A DNA stretch of 64,000 nucleotides from Aegicerativicinus sediminis (GTDB taxonomy: Bacteria > Bacteroidota > Bacteroidia > Flavobacteriales > Flavobacteriaceae): NCBI RefSeq assembly GCF_015476115.1, contig NZ_CP064295.1, positions 372,001-436,000 of the forward strand. The letters are read 5' to 3'. Each line of letters starts with the position of its first letter. The first letter of the stretch is position 1. The notes under the pieces were generated by a model. That model did no database searches. It saw nothing but the letters and a program-made list of their open reading frames with translations, and was not told where the DNA came from. The position numbers were made by a program, and so were the translations under genes. This document shows positions 38,656-47,186 of the stretch, piece after piece.

Positions 38656-39351
38656 ATGAAAACTTCACTGTATACTATTATCATTTCTATTACATTTCTT
38701 TTAATTGGAACAAATGTAATGTCACAAAATCCCGCTAATACTGGAAATTTACAAGATGGATTTAAAATTATGCGGGAAAATGTAAAAGGAACACCTTTCC
38801 TAACAAGTAATTGGATTGAGGGCTATGGTATTTATAGCAGTGGTACAAAAACGGAAGTCCTCCAATTGAACTATGATTTATATGGCGATAAGTTGGTGTT
38901 CAAGAATTCAGCAGGTGATGTACTCGAAATGTTAGATGAGGATTTAGTAGGTTTTATACTAGCTGATGAAGAAGAGAATTATATATTCATAAAAATACCT
39001 CAAGAAAACTTAGTTGACCAAAAGAAACCCAGAAAATATTTTCATTTAGTAGATGCACCCAACAAATATGTTGTTGTACAATACGATAAGGAATTAGACG
39101 ACCCAAATAAATCGGGGTGGACTTCAAGTACTAGCAACACACTAAGTGCAGAATATAAATTAAACTCTAAAATTTTTGTTTTAAATCCTCAGGATAATTA
39201 TGTTGAGTTAAAGCCAAAAAATAAAGCCCTCAGCAAAGCCTTTGCAAATGATAGCAAAATGGAGTCCTATTTAAAGCAGCATAAAATAGAAGATTTAAAT
39301 GATCTAGTTCTAGCCATGCGCTCATATTATTCAGACTCTATAAATAATTAG
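38656..39351 (+). CDS. Secreted protein of unknown function
   Basis: A 231-residue protein I do not recognise. It has a signal peptide (MKTSLYTIIISITFLLIGTN, cleavage probably after VMS) and no lipobox, so it is periplasmic or secreted. The mature part starts with a region resembling a barrel- or sheet-forming module (GTPFLTSNWIEGYGIYSSGT, VLQLNYDLYGDKLVFKN) and ends in a charged helical segment (MESYLKQHKIEDLNDLVLAM). It lies alone between two SusC/SusD systems, separated by a terminator upstream and a 666-base gap downstream, so a link to either is only positional. Confidence 0.8.
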   Translation: MKTSLYTIIISITFLLIGTNVMSQNPANTGNLQDGFKIMRENVKGTPFLTSNWIEGYGIYSSGTKTEVLQLNYDLYGDKLVFKNSAGDVLEMLDEDLVGFILADEEENYIFIKIPQENLVDQKKPRKYFHLVDAPNKYVVVQYDKELDDPNKSGWTSSTSNTLSAEYKLNSKIFVLNPQDNYVELKPKNKALSKAFANDSKMESYLKQHKIEDLNDLVLAMRSYYSDSINN

Positions 39352-39693
39352 AAATTATTTATGCTTCAAACCTTATTATTAATTCTACCATAAACCTCAA
39401 ACTAATTATTCCAAGTGCATAAATTGACATCTATATCTGATCGGAATTGGACTTATTAATCATGTTGAGACCATTAAATTTAAATGTAATTTCGATGGAT
39501 TATTTATTTACCAGAATAAGGTTCCTACCTAGAATTTATAAAATCACTTTGAACACTACCCTCTTCTAATAAAAACCATTTAGTTAATTGTTTTACCTCA
39601 ACACCTAAAAAACAATTAAGCTTTATGAGATGGCTATTGGATCGACCTAGCTAATTTCAGAGATTTAGAATGCAAGATCATTAATAGAATTGC

Positions 39694-39723
39694 ACAATTG
39701 AAAATTTATCTATATTCAATTGT
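39694..39723. repeat. 9-base inverted repeat in the susC 2 upstream region
   Basis: ACAATTGAA and TTCAATTGT are perfect complements separated by 12 bases. No T tract follows, so it is not a good terminator on the plus strand. It could be an operator or part of a small RNA. Confidence 0.35.
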
Positions 39724-39793
39724 TCCAGAATTTCCAACAAAGCGGTTTTTAAAGCAGTTAATTTAATAAATCCTAATTTTTTTCTTAATAAAA

Positions 39794-39808
39794 TGTTAAT
39801 TTTTAACA
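39794..39808. repeat. Palindrome TGTTAA-N3-TTAACA
   Basis: A perfect 6-base inverted repeat with a 3-base spacer, about 210 bases before susC 2. The symmetric layout resembles a dimeric regulator site, but the base composition makes chance occurrence likely. Confidence 0.25.
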
Positions 39809-39960
39809 ATTTGTAAATATTAATTTCTCCTAATTACTCCACTTTGTAAATGACCAATTAGTGAGTAGTAGCCTCGGTTAGAGCACTAAATTATGTGATT
39901 ATTTAGTTCTTTAATATTAATTTTCAATGGATTGAGTTAATATAATTTAAGAAGGTATTA

Positions 39961-40095
39961 TTGTTTGTTTAACATATTATTTAGAATTTTGGCTAGACTA
40001 ATTCAAATAATTCTAACATGAAATCAAAGTTTAGTGGAATTTTCACGCTATTCTTAGCGTGTGTTGTGCACCTATCTTTTGCACAACAAAAAACG
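39961..40095 (+). repeat. SusC leader repeat, copy 2
   Basis: The counterpart of 33871-34006: same promoter-like TTGTTTGTTTAAC and ATTTTGG blocks, same CTAATTCAAAT block and nearly the same distance to the ATG (57 versus 58 bases). The stem-loop CACGCTA-TTCT-TAGCGTG lies at 40044-40061. The loop differs by one base from copy 1 while both arms are identical. Confidence 0.7.
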
Positions 40096-43000
40096 GTTTC
40101 AGGTACCGTAATAGACCAATCTGGTCTACCCTTACCTGGAGTTAACGTCATCATTCAAGGAACATCAACAGGAACACAGACAGATTTTGATGGAAATTAT
40201 TCCATCGATGCCTCTGTTGGAAACGTTTTGATTTTTAGTTACATAGGGATGACAACTCAGTCGGTTACCGTTGGTAGTTCAAATACTATCAACGTTACAC
40301 TTGCAGAAGATACTGCAGTATTAGATGAGGTAGTGGTTACTGCACTAGGTATCAAAAGGAATGCGAAAGAATTGTCGTATTCTGTTTCTACCTTAAAAAG
40401 TGATGACATTACTGAAACCAAAACCCCCAACGTTGCTACGGCAATGGTTGGTAAAGTAGCCGGATTACAGATTAACACTGTAAACAATGGTGTAAACCCA
40501 AATACTAGGGTTGTTCTTAGGGGTGCCCGTTCATTACTTGGAGACAACCAAGCGCTTATTGTGGTAGATGGTTTCCCTTCATCAAGAGGGGTATTAGACC
40601 GCATCAACCCAAATGATATTGAAAACATCAGTATCTTAAAGGGGGCCAATGCTGCAGCGCTTTATGGTTCGGAAGCAACAAACGGTGTTGTTTTAATCAC
40701 CACCAAACGTGGTTCAGGAAAACTAAGCATTACCTACGATGGCGCTTACCAAATGGAAACAGTTGCTTATTTACCCGAATTTCAAGATGAATTTGGTGTT
40801 GGTGGATTTCCTGATGGAACACTATACCCTCTGGAAAACGTAGCATGGGGTCCACGTTTCGACGGAAGACTAGTTGATGCGAGTGAAACTTTGGATAATG
40901 GGGAAGTTTGGCAAGTGCCTTATAGCCCAATACCAAATAATCACAGAGACTTCTTCCAGGCAGGCAGTACAATAAGACATGGTGTTACAGTTCAAGGTGG
41001 TGATGAAAACAGTACGTTTTTAATATCTCTTGACCAGACCAATACAGAAGGAATTGTACCTAAAGATGCCTATAATAGAACCAATTTTAGGTTAAAAGGA
41101 ACACGTAATTTTGACAAATTTAGTGTTGGTGGAAACATTTCATTTTTTAGATCTCATACTAATGTAGTTGGTGCAGGTGGTCGTCAAAACCGACCTCTGT
41201 ATTGGAACATCATAAATACGCCATTACACCTTCCAATCCGGGAGATGAGGAATTGGAGAACCGGTAAGTTTACCCGAAATGAGGTTTCTTATTACGCATT
41301 TTATGAAAACCCATACTGGATTGTAGATACACAAAGAGAGAAATCTGATTTTAACGAATTTAATGCTCTTGCATTTGCAGATTATAAGATCACTGATTGG
41401 TTGACTGCGTCTATAAATATTGGATATACCTCTAGTTCAGATTCATTTAAAAGAGAATTTGGGGCATTTACCTATGCATTTGAATTGGCACACGTTTACT
41501 CCCGACTCGACGAATACGGAGCAAGAACCGCCTCTGCATTGGGTACTGCCTCAAGATTTAACTCTGACGTCCTTTTGAAATTCGATAAAGATTTTGGAGA
41601 TGATTTTAACGTAAAACTTACAACCGGGCATAACTTGAGGATTCAAGATTCTAAAGATGTTAATGTTAGCGGTAGTGATTTAATTATTCCTGACTTCTAT
41701 AACGTTTCAACAAGAACTGGAGAATTAGTTGGTGGGGAATCTTTAGTAAATTATAGAAGATACAGTTTATATGGAGAATTAACCCTTGGGTTTAGGGATT
41801 TCTTATTCTTAACTGGTACCGGAAGAAATGACTGGTCGTCAACTTTACCGACAGACAATAATTCGTTTTTCTATTATGGTGCTGGTCTATCAATTGTTGC
41901 AACCAACGCATTTGAAGGATTGAAATCAGACCGTGGGTTGAGTTACTTAAAATTAAACGCAAACTATACTAAAACAGGTAACGACCCAGGAGTTTATGCA
42001 ACACAAGGTACATTTGCAGCTCCTGCCAACTTCCCATATGGATCAACGGTTGGTCTTTCGCAATCAAATCGTGTGCCTGCTCCAGATTTGAGCCCAGAAT
42101 TCACAACTTCTACCGAAGTAGGTTTTGAATCTAGTTTTTTTAGAAATAGGTTAAGATTGAATGTTACCGGTTATAAAACGAATTCAACAGACCAGATTAT
42201 ACCTGTTAATATTTCATTAGCTTCTGGTGCTTCAAGTGCTATAGTAAACATTGGAGAAATCGAAAATAGAGGTTTGGAAATAGAATTAGGAGGCACAATT
42301 TTGCGAACTGATGACTTTTCATGGGATGTAAATGCAAATTACGCTTTATTGGATTCTGAAGTGATTTCATTGGCCGATGGAGTTGACGAATTGAACATTG
42401 GTGGATTTACCTCAGCACAAATTATTGCAAAAGTAGGTGAGCCTTATCCACAAATTAGAACAACTTCTTATTTAAAAGATCCTCAAGGAAGAGTTATTGT
42501 TGGAGCTGATGGTGACCCAATCCAAGATCCAATTAACCAGATACAAGGCAAGACAACACCTGATTACATTCTAGGTTTAAACACCTCGATTCAGTATAAA
42601 GGCTTTAGACTATATGCAGTTGGCGATTATCGTACTGGTCACGTATTTTTCAACGACATTGTAAACGCAATGGAATTTACAGGTTTAACGAAGCATAGTG
42701 CTACCGCCGGAAGGCAACCATTTGTATTCCCAAATTCATCCTATTCTGATGGAAATGGAGGCTACATTGCAAACACTGACAGACTTACAAGTGGTGGTGG
42801 AAATGCATTCTGGGATAGCTATAATGATGTTAAAGAAAACTATGTTACTGATGCAACTACATTAAAGTTAAGGGAGGTTTCGTTAACATATACATTCAAT
42901 CAAGACCTAGTAGAAAGAATGGGCTTTGATAATTTAACATTAGGGCTATATGGTAGAAATTTACTTACCCTAAGACCAAAAGATAATGTTTATACAGATC

Positions 43001-43101
43001 CAGAATTTAACTTTACTACTGGAAATGCTGTTGGTGTTGGTACACAGTCTCAAACAGCTCCGACAAGGCAAGTGGGTATGAGTGTATCACTAACATTTTA
43101 A
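40018..43101 (+). CDS. SusC-family TonB-dependent outer-membrane transporter 2
   Basis: A 1027-residue transporter paralogous to SusC 1. Signal peptide MKSKFSGIFTLFLACVVHLS then FAQQ; carboxypeptidase-regulatory-like domain (SGLPLPGVNVIIQGT, about 26-105); EVVVTALG; plug with LIVVDGFPSSRG, ILKGANAAALYGSEATNGV and VLITTKRG; then a barrel ending SVSLTF. The barrel is only moderately similar to SusC 1, so substrates probably differ. It is followed by its own SusD after 11 bases and a third lipoprotein. Confidence 0.95.
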   Translation: MKSKFSGIFTLFLACVVHLSFAQQKTVSGTVIDQSGLPLPGVNVIIQGTSTGTQTDFDGNYSIDASVGNVLIFSYIGMTTQSVTVGSSNTINVTLAEDTAVLDEVVVTALGIKRNAKELSYSVSTLKSDDITETKTPNVATAMVGKVAGLQINTVNNGVNPNTRVVLRGARSLLGDNQALIVVDGFPSSRGVLDRINPNDIENISILKGANAAALYGSEATNGVVLITTKRGSGKLSITYDGAYQMETVAYLPEFQDEFGVGGFPDGTLYPLENVAWGPRFDGRLVDASETLDNGEVWQVPYSPIPNNHRDFFQAGSTIRHGVTVQGGDENSTFLISLDQTNTEGIVPKDAYNRTNFRLKGTRNFDKFSVGGNISFFRSHTNVVGAGGRQNRPLYWNIINTPLHLPIREMRNWRTGKFTRNEVSYYAFYENPYWIVDTQREKSDFNEFNALAFADYKITDWLTASINIGYTSSSDSFKREFGAFTYAFELAHVYSRLDEYGARTASALGTASRFNSDVLLKFDKDFGDDFNVKLTTGHNLRIQDSKDVNVSGSDLIIPDFYNVSTRTGELVGGESLVNYRRYSLYGELTLGFRDFLFLTGTGRNDWSSTLPTDNNSFFYYGAGLSIVATNAFEGLKSDRGLSYLKLNANYTKTGNDPGVYATQGTFAAPANFPYGSTVGLSQSNRVPAPDLSPEFTTSTEVGFESSFFRNRLRLNVTGYKTNSTDQIIPVNISLASGASSAIVNIGEIENRGLEIELGGTILRTDDFSWDVNANYALLDSEVISLADGVDELNIGGFTSAQIIAKVGEPYPQIRTTSYLKDPQGRVIVGADGDPIQDPINQIQGKTTPDYILGLNTSIQYKGFRLYAVGDYRTGHVFFNDIVNAMEFTGLTKHSATAGRQPFVFPNSSYSDGNGGYIANTDRLTSGGGNAFWDSYNDVKENYVTDATTLKLREVSLTYTFNQDLVERMGFDNLTLGLYGRNLLTLRPKDNVYTDPEFNFTTGNAVGVGTQSQTAPTRQVGMSVSLTF

Positions 43102-43112
43102 AAAAATTGAAA

Positions 43113-44618
43113 ATGAGAAAAAATAGAATAAAAATTTCAACAATGTTGTTGTTATTTACGCTGGCACTTGTAAGTGTAAATTGTAGTGACGATTTTTTAG
43201 ATGTAAACGAGAATCCTAACGATCCGTCTATATCTACACCAAGCTTAACATTGCCTGTAGCTCAACAGAGCTTTGCGGAACTTAATGCTCGTACGATGAC
43301 CTACCTTGGAAACATGTTGGTAGTTAACTGGGCGACACCTTCAAACTGGTCTGCGAATAGTATCTATTCGAGATATGATTTTAGTGCTGATGATTTTGCA
43401 AATATTTTTGAAACTTCGTATGTTGGGATTTTCAAAGATCTTACCTATGTAGAAAACTATACAGATGCATCTGGTGCGGTTGACTACTCGAATTATCAAG
43501 TGATTTCAAAAATCATTAAAGGTTTTCAATACCAATTATTGGTAGATTTATATGGTGATGTTCCGTATACTGAAGCCAATCAAAGAGGTGACAACCCAAC
43601 TCCAGCCTATGATGACGCAGAAACTATTTATAAAGCTGTTATCGATGATTTAGGTCTTGCTGTGGATATGATAACTAATGCTCCTGAAAATGCGGAAAAT
43701 CCTGGAGACCAAGATATCATTTACTATGGTCATATGGAGGAGTGGGCACAATTTGCCAACAGTATCAAATTAAGAATGTTGGTACGCTTGAGCAACACAG
43801 GCCAAGACTCTTATATTACGAGCGAAATTGCAAAGATTGATGCTAATGGTTATGGGTATATAACCTCCAGTACTGTTGCAAATCCTGGATATTCAAATTC
43901 AGCAAATAAACAGAGTCCATTTTACGATTATTTCGTGCAACCTAGTGGAGCTCAAACCAATAGACAAGATTATACAGTAGCGAGTGAAACGACCATTGAG
44001 TTCTTATCAGAAACCAGTGACCCGAGAATGGCAAGGTTATACAAGCCTTCAGCTAGTGGTGGTGCTTTTAAGGGAGCTGTTCAATCTACCGTATTACCAG
44101 GAACTGGTTTTACCTCTGAGGATTTATCAAAAGTTGGTCCAGGACTATTAGTAAGTGCAGAACAGGATCAAATTATCATGTCTCTTTCAGAAATTCTTTT
44201 TATACAAGCTGAGGCTACTGTTAGAGGATACCTTCCTGGAGGGGATACTGCTGCGAAAGCATTATATGAAGCCGCTATTGAAGCATCTTTTTTACAACTT
44301 GGAGTTGCAGACGCAATAGCTGAAGCAGAAGCCTACTACGACCAAGGCACCCAAAATGTTTCTTGGGATTCTTCTACAAATAAAATTGAAGCTATAATGA
44401 CTCAAAAATGGATTGCTCTTAACGGAACATCATCCATTGAGTCATGGATTGATTTGACCAGAACCGGGTATCCTGATTTTCTTCCTTTACCTGAGGAATC
44501 TCCAGGTGTTAGACCTGTAAGATTGTTATATCCAGCGTCTGAACGCTCAAGGAACGCAAATAATGTTCCTCAACAAAGCGGTGATGATGTATTTACAGAT
44601 GATCCTTTTTGGAGATAA
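43113..44618 (+). CDS. SusD/RagB-family lipoprotein 2 (SusD-like 2 type)
   Basis: The surface lid protein for SusC 2. I chose ATG at 43113; a TTG two codons earlier is in frame. The signal peptide ends in ALVSVNC (Cys24), followed by SDDFLD, matching the acidic residues after Cys used for surface export in Bacteroidota. Later marks are VNENPNDPS, YQLLVDLYGDVPYTEANQ and a C-terminal PASERSRNANNVPQQ. About 500 residues. It co-transcribes with SusC 2. Confidence 0.92.
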   Translation: MRKNRIKISTMLLLFTLALVSVNCSDDFLDVNENPNDPSISTPSLTLPVAQQSFAELNARTMTYLGNMLVVNWATPSNWSANSIYSRYDFSADDFANIFETSYVGIFKDLTYVENYTDASGAVDYSNYQVISKIIKGFQYQLLVDLYGDVPYTEANQRGDNPTPAYDDAETIYKAVIDDLGLAVDMITNAPENAENPGDQDIIYYGHMEEWAQFANSIKLRMLVRLSNTGQDSYITSEIAKIDANGYGYITSSTVANPGYSNSANKQSPFYDYFVQPSGAQTNRQDYTVASETTIEFLSETSDPRMARLYKPSASGGAFKGAVQSTVLPGTGFTSEDLSKVGPGLLVSAEQDQIIMSLSEILFIQAEATVRGYLPGGDTAAKALYEAAIEASFLQLGVADAIAEAEAYYDQGTQNVSWDSSTNKIEAIMTQKWIALNGTSSIESWIDLTRTGYPDFLPLPEESPGVRPVRLLYPASERSRNANNVPQQSGDDVFTDDPFWR

Positions 44619-44630
44619 AAAATTGAAAAA

Positions 44631-45524
44631 ATGAAAAACATGAAAAATTTAAGAATTATTTTGTTTTTAGCATTAGGAGCCGTTTTTACATTTAGTTCCT
44701 GTGATGCTATTTTAGATCAAGATGAGACCGACTTCGGAAAAGGTCCAATTTTGGCACAGTTCGCTAGTACTTCTGGTGATTTGAATATTATTAAGGATGC
44801 CGCAAACACTCCTATTGATCTTGAAATTCCAATCACTTTTTATGGAGGGAAAAATGTGCCATTAGACCGCGATATCCAAGTTAAGGTTGCTGCTAGTCCT
44901 GATAGTGACGTTCAGGAAGGAACCGGCTTTGAGCTTCTGTCTGATACCTTTACAATTCCAGCTGGTGAAACAACCGCTAACGTAGGTATTCGTGTATTTA
45001 CTGAGCCTCTTGTACCGTTTGAATTTGAGGATTTGATCCTTGAAATAACTGAATCATCCGAATCTATTTCCGAGACGAACACTTACACTTTGACATTAAA
45101 AGCCCTAGATGAAAACACTTTGGCGGGAACTTATGATGTCGAAGTTGGTGAATATTACAATTCAGGAAATTTTATTGCCAACTATGGTGGAACAGTTACC
45201 ATCGAAGCCATTGCACCAGGACTTTATAAGCATATTGGTATTGGATTTTGGCCAGACAATAACGATTTTTATTTTTCTGTTGACGAAGATACAGGTTATA
45301 TCACAGTATCAGATAAAGATCTAAACAATGGTGATGTCTTATTGAACGGTTCTCCAATTATGACTTGCGATAACCAATACCAATTTGAAATGGTTACATG
45401 TGATGAAACCACAGTAAAGTCAACACTTATGCCAGATGGGCACCATGTTGTAGAAATAGTAACAGGATATTTCAGAGGTGTTGGAGCTACAAGGGAATTT
45501 TATGAAAAGTTGGTTAGACAATAA
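44631..45524 (+). CDS. Lipoprotein of SusCD system 2 (SusE-like position)
   Basis: A 297-residue lipoprotein. The signal peptide ends in VFTFSSC (Cys24 from the first Met; an ATG three codons on is possible). The middle resembles a Calx-beta or DUF1735-like beta sandwich (FELLSDTFTIPAGETTANVG, VPFEFEDLILEITESS), and the C-terminal half is strand-rich with AGTYDVEVGEYYNSGNF. Such proteins after SusD usually sit on the cell surface and help bind substrate. Family assignment is tentative. A strong terminator follows. Confidence 0.75.
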   Translation: MKNMKNLRIILFLALGAVFTFSSCDAILDQDETDFGKGPILAQFASTSGDLNIIKDAANTPIDLEIPITFYGGKNVPLDRDIQVKVAASPDSDVQEGTGFELLSDTFTIPAGETTANVGIRVFTEPLVPFEFEDLILEITESSESISETNTYTLTLKALDENTLAGTYDVEVGEYYNSGNFIANYGGTVTIEAIAPGLYKHIGIGFWPDNNDFYFSVDEDTGYITVSDKDLNNGDVLLNGSPIMTCDNQYQFEMVTCDETTVKSTLMPDGHHVVEIVTGYFRGVGATREFYEKLVRQ

Positions 45525-45559
45525 TCAACCTAAAAACCTCGGTTTATAGAAATGACTAC

Positions 45560-45597
45560 AGAGGTCGTTTGATTTATTTCAAGCGACCTCTTTTTTT
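45560..45597 (+). terminator. Intrinsic terminator after SusCD system 2
   Basis: AGAGGTCGTTTGA pairs with TCAAGCGACCTCT (13 pairs with one G-U) around the loop TTTATT, continuing into seven or more T. It closes the SusC-SusD-lipoprotein operon before rlmB. Confidence 0.93.
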
Positions 45598-45624
45598 ACA
45601 GGTTTTATTAATTAGTTTTATCAC

Positions 45625-46365
45625 ATGAAATCAGAGGAAAAAATATACGGTCTCCACTCCGTAATAGAAGCTATTAAATCCGGCACAACGATTGACAAAC
45701 TTTATATCCAGAAAGGGTTGCGGGGCGATACTTTTTTAGAGTTACAAAGGTTAATCTCAGAGTCTCATTTGAATGTTTCCTATGTGCCTATTGAAAAACT
45801 AAATAGGCTTACTCGAAAAAATCATCAAGGGGTAGTTGCACAAATTTCTCCAATAGATTTTATGCCCTTGGAAGAATTAGTGATTCAGGCCATGGAATCT
45901 GGTAACCCTCCCCTATTTTTATTATTGGATCAACTTAGCGATGTTCGAAATTTCGGTGCCATCATTAGAACGGCAGAATGTGCTGGTGTTTCAGGGATAA
46001 TCATCCAAAAAAAAGGTGGTGCTCCAGTTACTGCTGACACTGTTAAAACTAGTGCCGGAGCCATTTTTAAGGTACCCATTTGCAAAGTTGATCATATAAA
46101 AGATGCTGTTTACTATTTACAAGCTTCAGGGATACAAGTCGTAGCGGCAACTGAAAAATCTGATGAAATGCTTTATGATGTGGATTTTAAACTTTCTACA
46201 GGCATTATTATGGGTTCTGAGGGTAAAGGGATTAATCCTTCCGTCTTGAAAGCCGTAGACAAAGCTGTAAAACTTCCTATGCTTGGTACAATAAGCTCCT
46301 TAAATGTTTCGGTTGCATGCGGAATGTTTCTTTACGAAACGATGCGACAGAGATTATTGCCTTAA
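45625..46365 (+). CDS. rlmB: 23S rRNA (guanosine-2'-O-)-methyltransferase RlmB
   Basis: A SPOUT-family enzyme that methylates the ribose of a conserved 23S rRNA guanosine. The 246 residues have an N-terminal substrate-binding domain (KIYGLHSVIEAIKSG) and SpoU motifs: LDQLSDVRNFGAIIRTAECA, GIIMGSEGKGI and the knot motif LNVSVACGMFLYE. TrmH-type relatives are similar; RlmB fits best by the N-terminal domain. It overlaps the convergent rhomboid gene by 4 bases. Confidence 0.92.
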   Translation: MKSEEKIYGLHSVIEAIKSGTTIDKLYIQKGLRGDTFLELQRLISESHLNVSYVPIEKLNRLTRKNHQGVVAQISPIDFMPLEELVIQAMESGNPPLFLLLDQLSDVRNFGAIIRTAECAGVSGIIIQKKGGAPVTADTVKTSAGAIFKVPICKVDHIKDAVYYLQASGIQVVAATEKSDEMLYDVDFKLSTGIIMGSEGKGINPSVLKAVDKAVKLPMLGTISSLNVSVACGMFLYETMRQRLLP

Positions 46366-47108
46366 TCTTTATTGGGTTTGTAAATATAATTGATTTCTAT
46401 ATCGTTCGAATTATTGGCCTTTTCTTCCCTTTCCTGAAGTTCCTTACTTCCAACGAAATTTCCATTTTCATCAAAATGCTTTAAAAATGGATCATTCTCT
46501 TCATTATAGGTCGGTTCTTGCCACGCATAGCGTTCAGGAATCGGCAAACTTTTCCTAAAATACAATGCAAATAAAAGTCCAGCCAAAGCACCTCCTAAGT
46601 GTCCTTCCCACGATATACCATCCTTTACAGGAAATATATACCATACCATGCTACCATAAAGAAAAACTATTATTAATGATAAGGCTACAAGTCTATAATA
46701 TTTAGTAAAAATACCCTTAAAGAAAATAAAACTTGCCAATACATATATTAGTCCACTGGCCCCAATATGTATTGATGGCCTACCAATAAACCAAGTGAAC
46801 AATCCTGAAATAATGATTCCATACAAAACAACTTTCCAGGCGATTTTTCTGTAGAAATAAAACAAAGCAGCCGATAAAAAGAGCAAAGGCAAAGTATTAT
46901 GGTAAAGATGTAAAATATCAGCATGTATCAACGGACTTAATACAATCCCGGGGATACCATCTATCGATCTTGGAATTATTCCCAAGGTTTTGATGGGTGG
47001 AAACACTCTCACCTGAAACCAAAACACAAGCCAAATAAGCATGACGAAAAAAACCGGATAAGCAATTACCCCAGTGGAATATCTTATGTGTGTACCTGTT
47101 TTAGCCAT
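46362..47108 (-). CDS. Rhomboid-family intramembrane serine protease
   Basis: A 248-residue membrane protein with about six hydrophobic segments. The catalytic Ser is in HIGASGLIYVL and the His in GHLGGALAGLLFALYF; the HLYHNTLPLLFL segment matches the conserved His/Asn of rhomboid TM2. The C-terminal tail of about 45 residues is hydrophilic and cytosolic. It should cleave membrane-embedded substrates, identity unknown. Confidence 0.9.
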   Translation of the reverse strand: MAKTGTHIRYSTGVIAYPVFFVMLIWLVFWFQVRVFPPIKTLGIIPRSIDGIPGIVLSPLIHADILHLYHNTLPLLFLSAALFYFYRKIAWKVVLYGIIISGLFTWFIGRPSIHIGASGLIYVLASFIFFKGIFTKYYRLVALSLIIVFLYGSMVWYIFPVKDGISWEGHLGGALAGLLFALYFRKSLPIPERYAWQEPTYNEENDPFLKHFDENGNFVGSKELQEREEKANNSNDIEINYIYKPNKD

Positions 47109-47186
47109 TTAATTTTGATAGTCAAAGATGTAACCAATATTATTACCAATGAAAAATTGTCAGTCCTAATTTCGTAATTTTATCCG

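Larger units (their letters stand above)
39352..40017 (+). other. 666-base gene-free region before susC 2
   Basis: No reading frame with coding character is visible on either strand, and no tRNA or obvious terminator. It contains a 9-base inverted repeat (ACAATTGAA / TTCAATTGT, 39694-39723), a TGTTAA-TTT-TTAACA palindrome (39794-39808), and from about 39961 the leader shared with susC 1. Its length suggests a long regulatory region or an unrecognised small RNA. Confidence 0.6.

Noticed and set aside
39781-39846. TTTG (39810) and TTTG (39843) as a promoter pair for susC 2
   Set aside because: The second lacks the TA of TAnnTTTG and the spacing is too long; the shared leader nearer the ATG is a better candidate.
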